Source of the DNA: an uncultured Lewinella sp.
GTDB lineage: Bacteria; Bacteroidota; Bacteroidia; Chitinophagales; Saprospiraceae
Assembly: GCA_938021455.1 (NCBI GenBank)
Contig: CALIGP010000019.1
Span: forward strand, 1 to 20,291
Reading direction: 5' to 3'
DNA length: 20,291 nucleotides
Shown: positions 13,430 to 20,291 of the stretch, in pieces
Position numbering within the stretch: position 1 is the stretch's first letter
Layout: each line of letters opens with the position of its first letter
Made by a program: the position numbers and the translations under genes
The notes under the pieces: generated by a model
What the model saw: only the letters and a program-made list of their open reading frames with translations
What the model was told of the DNA's origin: nothing
Database searches by the model: none

Positions 13430-15031
13430 TTACCGAACGACGACCGTTTGCTGATGAATCTCCTTTCCCGCCATCACCCGTAGCGTGTAGCTGCCCGCCG
13501 GGAGTTGCCCCAAATCTAGCTGCTGCTGAGACCATCCCTCGTTGCTTTCAGTTACTTCACGCAGCACCACACGGCCGTCAGCGGAGAAAACGGAAGTAAC
13601 CGTCTCATTCTGGCGATCGGCGTAAACAGCGTAATTGACCGGCCCGGCCGTTACCGTTGGCCATACCTTAAAGAAGGTACGGACCACCTGACGGACCTCC
13701 CGAACCGGGCTGTCCGTAATGGTACCATCAAAATCAACGGCCCGAATCCGGTAAACATTACTGCCCGCCAGCGGAAACTCGTCGTAATACCGATACTGGC
13801 TGGCCTCGGTAAAGTTGACCCGATCGAGTTCTTGCCAGTGGCCTCCGGCAGTGCTTCTTTCCACCAGGAAATGACTGCTGCCATCCGGCTCCGCAATTTC
13901 CCAGTCAAGGCGATTGAGTTTGTCTTCTGCCCGAGCGGTAAAGGAAATCCATTCTACCGGTAGGGCGCTCCTCATAATGGTCCACTCGTAGGTGAAGACG
14001 TAGTTCGCATTTTTCATGCTGAGCTCCGTGTCGTCCGTAACGCGCACGAGCAAAGTATGATTCTCATCCGTTAGCTCAGCCGCCGTCAGGGTGATGTCTT
14101 CTGTTCCGTTAGCGAATGCTTGCCCGTCCAGCTCCCACTCATAGGTCAGCGTATTCGGGATGGGCTTGATGGTCGTGATGCTGAAGTCAAGGTCAGCTCC
14201 TTCAAAGTCAACCTCCGTCGTCGCTGGAGAGGTCGTTTCCAAAGGGCTAATTATGTTGTAGATCGTCTCGATGGTTTGTTCGGAGCAAACAGAACAAAAC
14301 CCCTGGTTGAGGAACTCCATCATACAGGTACCATCAACGGGCTTGAAGGTCGTACCATTCCGACTAAACTCGCCAACACCGTTCATTCCTATCCAGTCCT
14401 GCCACCTTACGTTGCCCGTATTCGCTTGAGAAGTTACGTTGGCTCGCTCACTGTTGTTGCCAGAGTCGTACTCATCAGCTAAGTTCATGAAGGAATGCCC
14501 CGTCTCATGTATGGCGAGGTCGCTAGCGCTCACGTGCGTGCTGTTTACAGCCGTAGATCCACCTGACCCACCGTAAAAAGGGCTGTTAACCACAATGATA
14601 GCCTGGTCATAAACGGGGTAGTTGGCAGCCAGCTGGGCGCGTACTTTAGCATTGTCTACCACCAATAACCGGTGAATGCCGAAAGCATCGAAGGTGCCAT
14701 CAAGGGCCGTATTTACGTCCAGCGTGGGGTGAGAGGTGCTGTTTTCAATATTCGGGTGATCCGCGCCACTTTCCTGGCTGACGACGTCAAGTGTATGAAC
14801 ATTGAAGAAATTGGTGTACTGTAAAAAGGGCGGTTCGTTGAAAAAATCAGTGGTGATACTGCTGGCATCCGCTGCGAAATCAGCTAATTGAGGTTGGGTG
14901 TAGCCGTCTCCGAGAATGACGAAGTTGATCCGTTTTTCATCCGGACCGGCGTCTTTGATCTTGTTGACCTGAGCAAAGAGCGAGGAAGAGGCCACCAGAA
15001 AGGCAGCAAACAATGATAGTGTGCGAAGCAT
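13430..15031 (-). CDS. Secreted M64-family zinc metallopeptidase with T9SS sorting domain
   Basis: A 533-residue precursor. The signal peptide MLRTLSLFAAFLVASSSLFA ends at about A20. The catalytic domain (about 30-270) is an M64 (IgA-peptidase-like) metallopeptidase: NFVILGDGYTQPQLADFAADA opens it, followed by HRLLVVDN, and the zinc site is HETGHSFMNLADEYD (H175, E176, H179 and acidic D186), plus CMMEFLNQGFCSVCSEQTIE. A beta-rich Ig/PKD-like part (about 272-355) follows, then LPVEWISFTARAEDKLNRLDWE and a T9SS type A sorting domain (last 80 residues, ending GSYTLRVMAGKEIHQQTVVVR, a typical kind of tail). It is therefore exported and probably surface-bound or released. The lipoprotein gene upstream is 36 bp away on the same strand and probably co-transcribed. 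Confidence 0.92.
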   Translation of the reverse strand: MLRTLSLFAAFLVASSSLFAQVNKIKDAGPDEKRINFVILGDGYTQPQLADFAADASSITTDFFNEPPFLQYTNFFNVHTLDVVSQESGADHPNIENSTSHPTLDVNTALDGTFDAFGIHRLLVVDNAKVRAQLAANYPVYDQAIIVVNSPFYGGSGGSTAVNSTHVSASDLAIHETGHSFMNLADEYDSGNNSERANVTSQANTGNVRWQDWIGMNGVGEFSRNGTTFKPVDGTCMMEFLNQGFCSVCSEQTIETIYNIISPLETTSPATTEVDFEGADLDFSITTIKPIPNTLTYEWELDGQAFANGTEDITLTAAELTDENHTLLVRVTDDTELSMKNANYVFTYEWTIMRSALPVEWISFTARAEDKLNRLDWEIAEPDGSSHFLVERSTAGGHWQELDRVNFTEASQYRYYDEFPLAGSNVYRIRAVDFDGTITDSPVREVRQVVRTFFKVWPTVTAGPVNYAVYADRQNETVTSVFSADGRVVLREVTESNEGWSQQQLDLGQLPAGSYTLRVMAGKEIHQQTVVVR

Positions 15032-15067
15032 GAAGTAAGGATTGGTCCCTAAAGGTAACCCTATTGA

Positions 15068-15529
15068 TCATCTCTTTAGGTCAATTTGCTGACGAATAGC
15101 CCTTCCCGCAGGGCTAATGCCTGCTATCTTCAGCCATCGCAGCCGACGATTGAGTTGGGTTCTCAGGTCGATCACCCGATCGGCTTCAGAGACCGTAACC
15201 GTTTCTAAGGTTCCACTTTCTGAAGGGACTTCGTACTGAGCCGGACCAGGGTAGGGCAGGCTGGTTTGCCGGAGGGTATTGCCTTCTTCATCGATGAAGG
15301 TAAACACTAAGTGGTCATCTGGAACTTCTTTTAACGCAGAAGGGTAGTCCGTCCGCAGTCGGCCGGGGCCCTGAATAATGTCTACTACCTCCAGGGTGTC
15401 TCGCTCCGGGAACACTTTCATGATGATGGTTAGGACCTTGCCCGTAGGTGGAGCTGCGGGCGCAGATGTCTGTGGCGCGGGACGGCAAGCAAATAACCAA
15501 CACAAAACTAGTAGAGGGAGGTAGCGCAT
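15068..15529 (-). CDS. Small lipoprotein in front of the M64 peptidase gene
   Basis: I start it at ATG 15529 (153 residues), because MRYLPLLVLCWLFACRPAPQ is a proper lipoprotein signal with lipobox LFAC (C15). The longer frame to 15613 adds 28 residues that do not look like an export signal and run towards the divergent gene. After a Pro/Ala-rich tether, the body is beta-rich (VLTIIMKVFPERDTLEVVDI, HLVFTFIDEEGNTLRQTSLP) and ends with a basic helix, RRLRWLKIAGISPAGRAIRQ. The family is not recognised. M64 peptidases often carry an N-terminal beta-sandwich domain, absent from the neighbour, so this protein could supply that function separately; that is speculation. It is divergent from the NIPSNAP gene. 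Confidence 0.75.
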   Translation of the reverse strand: MRYLPLLVLCWLFACRPAPQTSAPAAPPTGKVLTIIMKVFPERDTLEVVDIIQGPGRLRTDYPSALKEVPDDHLVFTFIDEEGNTLRQTSLPYPGPAQYEVPSESGTLETVTVSEADRVIDLRTQLNRRLRWLKIAGISPAGRAIRQQIDLKR

Positions 15530-15621
15530 AGGCTCAAAAGATTTGCCGTAAAGATGAGGAGTGAAATCGAGAAAGAACGAACAAGTCGTGATGCCTATCT
15601 TCACCTCAAACACAGATCATC

Positions 15622-16383
15622 ATGCAACGTAGAAAATTCATCGCCGCCGCCGCTGCACTTCCTTTTAGTGCCGCCGCCGCCGCTTCAGCGAATAACCCGC
15701 TAGCCGAAGGCGATCGGCAACTCATCGAGTTACGGACCTACGAAATCAAATTCGGTGGTAGCGGTAAGGGGCGTTTGCTCGACTACCTTCTGGAAGTATT
15801 AGCTCCTACACTCCGACGCATGGGATGCCCCTGGGTAAAGGTGTTGAAAGAAAGAGGAGATGCTGAACCTGCCAAAATCTGGTGTATGATTGCTTACCCC
15901 GATGCAGGAACTTACATCAAGGCACAAGACCTGTCCGGAAACGTCGCTTTCCGTACGGCCTCGGCCGAGTATGATGCCGTTGCCCCCGAAAAGCCCATCT
16001 TCAATCGCTACACTTCTTCTCTCTTATTGGCCTTTACCGGTATGCCCGAGGTGGCTGATTCCGAAGAGGCTTCCCTCTACGAACTTCGTACCTATGAGGG
16101 GTACAGTGAAGATGCGACCCGCCGCAAAATTTCTATGTTCAACGACGAAGAAATCCCCCTCTTCCACGAAACGGGACTTCACCCCGTCTTTTTTGGAGAT
16201 ATGATCGCCGGTCCTCAACGCCCCAGCCTGGTGTACATGCTTCACTTCAAGGACATGGCCGAACGCGACGCCAACTGGAGCACCTTCTTCAACCACCCTG
16301 AATGGAAAAAAATGCTCGCTGACCCTAAGTACGCCAATACGGTGTCCAATATTCATAAGGTGTTTTTGGAGCCGATTGGATAG
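15622..16383 (+). CDS. NIPSNAP-family protein with Tat-type signal
   Basis: A 253-residue exported protein. It starts MQRRKFIAAAAALPFSAAAA, a twin-arginine-type signal (RRKFI) with an alanine-rich core. The mature part has two NIPSNAP units, dimeric alpha-beta barrel folds: LIELRTYEIKFGGSGK (about 34-49) to RYTSSLLLAF, and SLYELRTYEGYSEDATRRKI (about 150-170) to NIHKVFLEPIG. The duplicated ELRTYE opening is diagnostic. The molecular role of NIPSNAP proteins in bacteria is not established. Exported forms are often found near DUF1501 and sugar-enzyme genes, in keeping with the gene set 4 kb upstream, but they are not in one operon here. The stop codon is the first base triplet of the long inverted repeat that separates it from the convergent GNAT gene. 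Confidence 0.9.
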   Translation: MQRRKFIAAAAALPFSAAAAASANNPLAEGDRQLIELRTYEIKFGGSGKGRLLDYLLEVLAPTLRRMGCPWVKVLKERGDAEPAKIWCMIAYPDAGTYIKAQDLSGNVAFRTASAEYDAVAPEKPIFNRYTSSLLLAFTGMPEVADSEEASLYELRTYEGYSEDATRRKISMFNDEEIPLFHETGLHPVFFGDMIAGPQRPSLVYMLHFKDMAERDANWSTFFNHPEWKKMLADPKYANTVSNIHKVFLEPIG

Positions 16384-16462
16384 TCCTTTGGTTCGTTGGT
16401 CTTTTAGGTCCGAACGTCTATCCCTCGCGGCAGCCCCAAAAGACCAACGAACCAAAAGACTA
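16381..16462. terminator. Long inverted repeat between convergent genes, probable bidirectional terminator
   Basis: Arms of 28 nt (16381-16408 and 16435-16462) are inverted repeats with two mismatches around a 26-nt centre. The inner part pairs TTTGGTTCGTTGGTCTTTT with its complement. The left arm begins with the TAG stop of the NIPSNAP gene and the right arm ends with the TAG stop (minus strand) of the GNAT gene. TTTT runs occur in both directions within the arms. It probably ends transcription from both sides. Confidence 0.75.
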
Positions 16463-16933
16463 AACTCTCTCCATAATCGTCATGTCAATCCGCCGCTCCC
16501 CACTCAGGCCTATGCCGTGTTGGATCCCAACCGTTTGGAAACCATTGCGTTCGTGAAAGCGGATGCTGCCGGTGTTTTCGGTCCAGATTTTAGCGGTGAG
16601 GTGGTGGTACCCTAGCTCTTTAGTAGTGGGCAGAAGGAGGTCGTAAAGCTGCTGACCTGCGCCTTGACCGGTCCTGCCAGCCCATAAAAAGACGGAGACT
16701 TCCCCGGCGCCGGCGTAGCCGCCGCGTTCGCTGTAGGGTTTGACGTAGGCGTAGCCAATGACTCCCCCAAAGATGTCCAGCGCCACGAGCATACAGACGC
16801 GGGTATGCTGCATCAGCTCAATGAATTCTGCTGCTCGCCGGGGAGTAACGACCATATGGCTTTTACCAATGTAGGCGTTGAAAATGAGCGCCATGACGGT
16901 GGCATCGTTTTCCTGAGCTTCGCGGACTTTCAT
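16460..16933 (-). CDS. GNAT-family N-acetyltransferase (phosphinothricin acetyltransferase-like)
   Basis: I start it at ATG 16933 (157 residues, MKVREAQENDATVMALIFNA), which overlaps the DinB-like stop as ATGA; a longer frame to 16978 would run inside the DinB-like gene. The GNAT fold is clear: the N-terminal REAQENDA strand-helix, VIGYAYVKPYSERGGYAGAGE, a VSVFLWAGRTGQGAGQQLYD acetyl-CoA loop (GRTGQGAG, 86-93), and a NTGSIRFHERNGF stretch (120-132) typical of phosphinothricin or amino-acid-analogue acetyltransferases. The enzyme would transfer acetyl from acetyl-CoA to an amine in the cytoplasm; the substrate is unknown. The ATGA overlap implies translational coupling with the DinB-like gene upstream. 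Confidence 0.9.
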   Translation of the reverse strand: MKVREAQENDATVMALIFNAYIGKSHMVVTPRRAAEFIELMQHTRVCMLVALDIFGGVIGYAYVKPYSERGGYAGAGEVSVFLWAGRTGQGAGQQLYDLLLPTTKELGYHHLTAKIWTENTGSIRFHERNGFQTVGIQHGIGLSGERRIDMTIMERV

Positions 16934-17469
16934 GACAGGCGAAGTTTGTCCGCGTCTTCCTGATATCCGGCATACCATTTAGCCTGGAAGTCGGGGAGGA
17001 TTTGACGGAGATGATGCATTAGATGAAACAAGTAGTCTTCGATCAGAAACCCGAGACTGCTGGGAGCATTTTCTTCCACACTGCGCATCGCCATACGGTG
17101 AAACTCATGTTGAGTAGTAAGCGCATTAAGCCGTTCCGTGGGGAGGCGACTAATTAGGGCTGCCAGATGCTGCTGGACGAGTAGGAAAGTATCAATTACT
17201 TCGCTTCCTTCCCGCTCCTGATAGCCATTGAGAACCACCCAGGCTTCCTGGTCGTAGCCCGTGAAAATTAGATTCTCTTGGTCTAAAGCTCGCAAAAAGC
17301 GGCGATGATTGTTGTAGGCGGAATCGATCAGGTGTCCCAGAATCTCCTTGGCGGACCATTTCTCAGGGGATGCTTTATGACTTAGATCTGCCTCCGTAAT
17401 TTGACGGAGTAAGGGGGCGACGGCGCGCAGGATGCCATGTAGGTTTTCGGAAAGCAGGGTAGGGGTCAT
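16930..17469 (-). CDS. DinB-like (DinB_2/DfsB superfamily) metal-dependent protein
   Basis: A 179-residue four-helix-bundle protein. The conserved start of helix 2, KWSAKEILGHLIDSAYNNHRR, supplies H46 and H55, and a C-terminal helix, LIEDYLFHLMHHLRQIL, supplies H149, H152 and H153. Together these give the metal-binding histidines of the DinB/YfiT family, which includes thiol-dependent transferases. No signal peptide is present, so it is cytoplasmic. Its TGA stop overlaps the ATG of the GNAT gene, making a two-gene unit. The reaction cannot be deduced; the family includes bacillithiol- and mycothiol-dependent enzymes, and many members are uncharacterised. The start ATG at 17469 is the only sensible one. 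Confidence 0.88.
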   Translation of the reverse strand: MTPTLLSENLHGILRAVAPLLRQITEADLSHKASPEKWSAKEILGHLIDSAYNNHRRFLRALDQENLIFTGYDQEAWVVLNGYQEREGSEVIDTFLLVQQHLAALISRLPTERLNALTTQHEFHRMAMRSVEENAPSSLGFLIEDYLFHLMHHLRQILPDFQAKWYAGYQEDADKLRLS

Positions 17470-17553
17470 GGGCCTTTAAGTCTGGTTCCTAACGAAAGTA
17501 ATTGTCCTAGCTCCAAGCACAAAATGACGAGTACATATTTATTAAATAATAGT

Positions 17554-17561
17554 TAGCTTTG
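17554..17561 (+). promoter_or_regulatory. -7 box of the nucleoside deoxyribosyltransferase-like gene
   Basis: TAGCTTTG matches TAnnTTTG and lies 17 nt before the ATG at 17579, in an AT-rich stretch (17521-17578), a normal distance for a short leader. A -33 TTG is not visible at the right distance. Confidence 0.5.
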
Positions 17562-17578
17562 TTTTTAAACTAATTATT

Positions 17579-18040
17579 ATGACCGTCATCAAACCACCGA
17601 ACAGCATCGCGCTGAATCATCGTCGCCCTAAGCTGATTTTTTTGGCGGGATCCATTGAAATGGGGGTTGCCGAGAATTGGCAGCAGACAATAGAGTCTTT
17701 CTTCTCGGACAAGGACACTTATACTTTGCTGAATCCCCGGCGTGATGAATGGGACGCCAGCTGGGAGCAAACTTTCGTTTCCCCCGATTTTTATCAACAG
17801 GTCAACTGGGAGCTCAACGGCCTCGAACAATCGGACCACATCATCCTCTATCTGGCACCCGAGACCAAGTCACCCATCTCTCTGCTCGAGTTAGGTCTCC
17901 ATGCTGACAGCGGTAAATTACTTATCTGTTGTCCGGCTGGTTTCTGGCGACGGGGCAACGTCGAGATTGTGGCTGAACGATACGGCATCCCGCTCTACGA
18001 GAAGCTGGAAGATTTGCTCCTGCGCCACTTCGAGGATTGA
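17579..18040 (+). CDS. Nucleoside 2-deoxyribosyltransferase-like protein
   Basis: A 153-residue cytoplasmic protein with a small Rossmann-like fold: strand KLIFLAGSIEMG (18-29) with a substrate-binding GSI, LLNPRRDEWD (50-59), HIILYLAPETKSPISLLELG (87-106) with a likely catalytic glutamate E104, and KLLICCPAGFWRRGNV. This fits the Nuc_deoxyrib_tr2-type branch, which is common as a stand-alone enzyme and next to phage or nucleotide-salvage genes. The predicted reaction is cleavage or transfer of a deoxyribosyl group from nucleosides. Related folds are also used in nucleotide-depleting immunity, but no partner gene here suggests that. It has its own promoter box and stands alone between the DinB-like and NlpC-like genes. 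Confidence 0.82.
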   Translation: MTVIKPPNSIALNHRRPKLIFLAGSIEMGVAENWQQTIESFFSDKDTYTLLNPRRDEWDASWEQTFVSPDFYQQVNWELNGLEQSDHIILYLAPETKSPISLLELGLHADSGKLLICCPAGFWRRGNVEIVAERYGIPLYEKLEDLLLRHFED

Positions 18041-18076
18041 AGACCAAAATGTACTCTCCTAGACAGATCCTGTTTT

Positions 18077-18120
18077 CTCCGTGGATCTCTGTGCCAACCT
18101 CCGTGAACCTCTGTGGTTAA
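18077..18120. repeat. Dispersed copy of the 44-bp CTCTGTG-rich repeat
   Basis: This segment ends in CTCCGTGAACCTCTGTGGTT, identical to the ends of the two 44-bp units at 19121-19164 and 19261-19304, about 1 kb away on the other side of the NlpC-like gene. It lies in the short gap between two convergent genes. Confidence 0.75.
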
Positions 18121-18135
18121 CCGTCTAGCCTGTCT

Positions 18136-18996
18136 TCAAAAAATCGCCATCTGATTCTCATCCACCTCGTCCGGCTTCTGCCGCTTCTTCAGCAGCACAT
18201 TTGGCAGGTCCATATCTGGCAATAGCCGTTTGACGATGCGTAGCCGGTGGGTGTAGCGCCCAAGCTCGTAATTGAAAATACCGTAGTGATCTACGGCGTC
18301 AATGCGGACACAATCATGGACGTGCAAGATCTGACTATCCGGAAGCAATAAACCAACGTGATCAATCTGCCCTTTACGGTTATCGAAAAAGGCCAGGTCA
18401 GCGGGTTGTGCTTGAACGACAAAGTCGACCATCTCGCCACTGTTACTCATCGCCGCCGCGGTGCGCGGCAGCCGGACATTGATCAGGCGGGTAACCAGTT
18501 GTATCAGCCCGGCAGCGTCTACGCCGGTGGGCGTACGCCCACCATTCAACTGTGGTACGTAGAGCCAGCGACGGGCAAAACGAATAAGTAGCTCGGGGTC
18601 CGTGCGTAGGTCTTCGGACAAGGCTGCTTGCCCGGAATAAGAAAAGACCTGCTCGCCATGGCGCAGCCGGATACCATCGTATTCCGGCAGACGAGCGCCG
18701 AAGGTGATGGGAAGTCCGACCTTCTCGCCTAGGATGGTAGAGTACAGATCGAGCGCAAAGGCAGGCTTATCCCGCTGAAGGCGGAAGGTTCGTTCATCAA
18801 CGCCCATCAACTGGTCCGTTCTGACGTAGCCCTCGAAATCGTCATCGCAGCAACGGATGTGACTGAAGACTTTCCCCGCCTCAAGCAGAGAAACCGGCTC
18901 ACCGAGTAGTAATTGACTACTCATTTCGGCGTTGGCTCGGGGCTTTTCCCGGATGGCAGCCGCTGTATAGCGGCCAATGGCGTAGGGGCTTGACAT
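18136..18996 (-). CDS. NlpC/P60-type protein with SH3 region, catalytic cysteine missing
   Basis: A 286-residue protein. Residues about 1-70 look like a bacterial SH3 domain (AAIREKPRANAEMSSQLLLG, FEGYVRTDQL), and a linker domain occupies 70-140. An NlpC/P60 peptidase-like domain follows (about 135-260): ARRWLYVPQLNGGRTPTGVD, QPADLAFFDNRKGQIDHVGL with H213, and ILHVHD. In active enzymes the segment GGRTPxGxDCSG carries the catalytic Cys; here it reads GGRTPTGVDAAG (residues 152-163), so Cys is Ala161, and the usual W of WGG is N151. The His positions are kept. It is probably a non-catalytic cell-wall-binding or regulatory relative of Bacteroidota dipeptidyl-peptidase VI-like endopeptidases. 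No signal peptide is visible. The rest of the gene is intact, so it does not look like a decaying pseudogene. Confidence 0.85.
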   Translation of the reverse strand: MSSPYAIGRYTAAAIREKPRANAEMSSQLLLGEPVSLLEAGKVFSHIRCCDDDFEGYVRTDQLMGVDERTFRLQRDKPAFALDLYSTILGEKVGLPITFGARLPEYDGIRLRHGEQVFSYSGQAALSEDLRTDPELLIRFARRWLYVPQLNGGRTPTGVDAAGLIQLVTRLINVRLPRTAAAMSNSGEMVDFVVQAQPADLAFFDNRKGQIDHVGLLLPDSQILHVHDCVRIDAVDHYGIFNYELGRYTHRLRIVKRLLPDMDLPNVLLKKRQKPDEVDENQMAIF

Positions 18997-19096
18997 ATCG
19001 GGCGTAAGATAGTAGCCACCGTGATATTTTTCCTTGTAGATCTAATTTCATTTATCCCTTACCTTGCTTAAGGCGAAATCTCCAGAGAACCCCTCC

Positions 19097-19390
19097 ATCG
19101 CGCAGCAATCTTCCCCCAGACTCTGTGTACCTCTGTGTTTACCTCCGTGAACCTCTGTGGTTAAACCTCCCAATCGCGCAGCGATCCCTCTCTACAATCT
19201 GTGTCTCTCTGTGAAAATATGTGGTTAAAACCCCCAATCGCGAAGCAATCCTCCCCCAGACTCTGTGTTCCTCTGTGCTTACCTCCGTGAACCTCTGTGG
19301 TTAAACCTCCCAATCGCGAAGCGATCCCTCTCTACAATCTGTGTCTCTCTATGAAAATCTGTGGTTAAAACCCCCAATCGCGAAGCGATC
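19097..19390. repeat. 140-bp tandem repeat, 2.1 copies
   Basis: Units begin at 19097, 19237 and 19377 (last one partial), a period of exactly 140 bp. Each unit has two halves, both ending in GTGGTTAAA, a pyrimidine tract and a small palindrome, ATCGC-GAA/GCA-GCGAT or a close variant (for example 19173-19185). The first half contains CTCTGTG-like heptamers spaced 10-12 bp apart (19121, 19131, 19143, 19153). No gene is supported in the 18997-19520 gap, which this block mostly fills. It is not a CRISPR: units are too long and there are no spacers. Confidence 0.85.
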
Positions 19391-19494
19391 CTCCCCAACC
19401 TCCCCTTGCTCAAATTCCCCTTCATTGCACCCGCGTTCGCGCCCCCACAAAATAAGCCGCCCAACTTCCCCGTTCAGTTCTCCGATACCCCTCG

Positions 19495-19502
19495 TATTTT
19501 TG
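19495..19502 (+). promoter_or_regulatory. -7 box of the PorP/SprF-family gene
   Basis: TATTTTTG matches TAnnTTTG, followed by CGGC as often seen in Bacteroidota promoters, 18 nt before the ATG at 19521. The -33 element is not clear. Confidence 0.5.
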
Positions 19503-19520
19503 CGGCCCCAAAGCCATTAC

Positions 19521-20291
19521 ATGAAACATATTTTTACCCTGATCCTTCTTTGTACCCTTGGCGGTAGCCTTTCGGCTCAGGATTACCATTTTTCCCAGTT
19601 CTTCTCCAATCCGGTCTCCCTCAATCCTTCCCTGATTGGGCTCTTCCCTGGCCGGTACCGGGTGTCTTTTGCCAACCGCAGCCAGTGGGGGCAAACCCTG
19701 GAGACGCCCTTTACGACGACGGCTTTCGCCGCTGACTTCCACTACTACGTCAACCCCAAAAAGCGCCAATACAAAGATGCTTTCGGCGTCGGAGTGGTCT
19801 TTGCCAGTGATCGCTTGTCGGAGTTCAACTACAGCGTGAATCAGATTATGGTGGGCGGTGCCTTCCACAAATCACTGGATCCTAAGAATAATCAAACGCT
19901 GAGCCTGGGCTTTCAATTGGGCGTGGTGCAACGCAACGTTAGCTACGATCAATTGTCATTTGAAGATTCGTTCGACGGTACCTCTACCTATGTGGATGGC
20001 CTTAGCGGAGAAGAACTGCCCATCAATAACTATGCCTTTGGTGATTACCAGCTTGGACTCAACTACGCCTATGCTCCCAAAAACGCCATGGGTGTCTTTG
20101 TCGGCATTGCCCTGCACCACTTCAATGAGCCAGAGCAGAGCTTCTACGCCGAAGCAACGATGGGGGAGGACATCGAGGTGACCAATATCCTGGATCGCCG
20201 TTTCAGCGGATACTTGAACTTTCGCCTGCCGGTTGGCCGCGATGTGGAGCTAAGTCCGAGGATCTATGCTTTTTCGCAAGGACCACACACC
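19521..20291 (+). CDS. PorP/SprF-family outer-membrane protein, 5' part, cut by window edge
   Basis: ATG at 19521 opens 257 codons running off the right edge with no stop. It starts MKHIFTLILLCTLGGSLSAQ, a signal peptide cut near A19, followed by DYHFSQFFSNPVSLNPSLIG, the hallmark opening of PorP/SprF proteins (QFYxxPxxxNPAxxG type). Further beta strands of an outer-membrane barrel follow: YRVSFANRSQW, FAADFHYYV, FGVGVVFASDR, NQTLSLGFQLGV, YQLGLNYAYAPKNAMGVFVGIALHHF and FSGYLNFRLPVGRDVELSPR (each strand split by loops). PorP/SprF proteins are the outer-membrane partners of PorE/SprE-type or adhesin-like T9SS cargo proteins. A large cargo or adhesin gene may lie on either side. The full family length is about 300 residues, so roughly 50 are missing. 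Confidence 0.92.
   Translation, partial: MKHIFTLILLCTLGGSLSAQDYHFSQFFSNPVSLNPSLIGLFPGRYRVSFANRSQWGQTLETPFTTTAFAADFHYYVNPKKRQYKDAFGVGVVFASDRLSEFNYSVNQIMVGGAFHKSLDPKNNQTLSLGFQLGVVQRNVSYDQLSFEDSFDGTSTYVDGLSGEELPINNYAFGDYQLGLNYAYAPKNAMGVFVGIALHHFNEPEQSFYAEATMGEDIEVTNILDRRFSGYLNFRLPVGRDVELSPRIYAFSQGPHT

Noticed and set aside
18061..18135. Terminator formed by AGACAG and CTGTCT between convergent genes
   Set aside because: The stem is only 6 bp across a loop of more than 60 nt.
19097..19390. CRISPR array
   Set aside because: The repeat is a 140-bp tandem unit without 25-40 bp repeat and spacer alternation, and there are no cas genes.

Overview
The window looks like a chromosomal piece of a Bacteroidota genome, most likely from the Saprospiria (Lewinella/Neolewinella-like). 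The support is: two secreted proteins with type IX secretion (T9SS) C-terminal sorting domains, a PorP/SprF-family protein running off the right edge, several TAnnTTTG promoter boxes typical of Bacteroidota, near-absence of Shine-Dalgarno sequences, and an L27 ribosomal protein carrying a Pro/Ala/Lys linker and a helix-hairpin-helix tail. No rRNA, tRNA, CRISPR array or complete insertion sequence was found. Identities come from reading motifs by eye; no database search was run.

Left end (1-2495): an AT-rich fragment with the start of an unrecognised minus-strand gene is followed abruptly by a normal-GC two-gene unit. This unit is a CHAT-domain (caspase-like) protease overlapping by 8 bp a small protein with one strong membrane segment and a possible winged-helix tail. 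It is the best candidate here for an undescribed system, possibly a protease plus membrane effector or substrate. A perfect 15-bp inverted repeat lies just before the CHAT start. After the pair comes REP-like non-coding sequence.

2496-11336: a minus-strand DEAD-box RNA helicase (motif II is DEFD) with its terminator. Then come three plus-strand genes: a secreted polysaccharide-lyase-like multidomain T9SS cargo protein preceded by a UxuR/ExuR-like palindrome, a large PSCyt1/DUF1549/LamG/DUF1553 lipoprotein with two CxxCH motifs, and a Tat-exported DUF1501 protein. The last two form the gene pair best known from Planctomycetes and probably work together in the envelope, plausibly on polysaccharides.

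11337-15613: a stop-rich gap, then minus-strand genes: rpmA (L27 with HhH tail), a nested inverted/direct repeat, rplU with a well-formed promoter, a 49-codon membrane protein, a secreted M64 metallopeptidase with a T9SS tail, and a small lipoprotein just upstream of it.

15614-20291: a Tat-exported NIPSNAP protein converges on a GNAT acetyltransferase/DinB pair across a 28-bp inverted repeat whose ends are the two stop codons. Next are a small nucleoside deoxyribosyltransferase-like protein, an NlpC/P60-type protein with its catalytic cysteine replaced by alanine, a 140-bp tandem repeat block, and the 5' part of a PorP/SprF-family gene.
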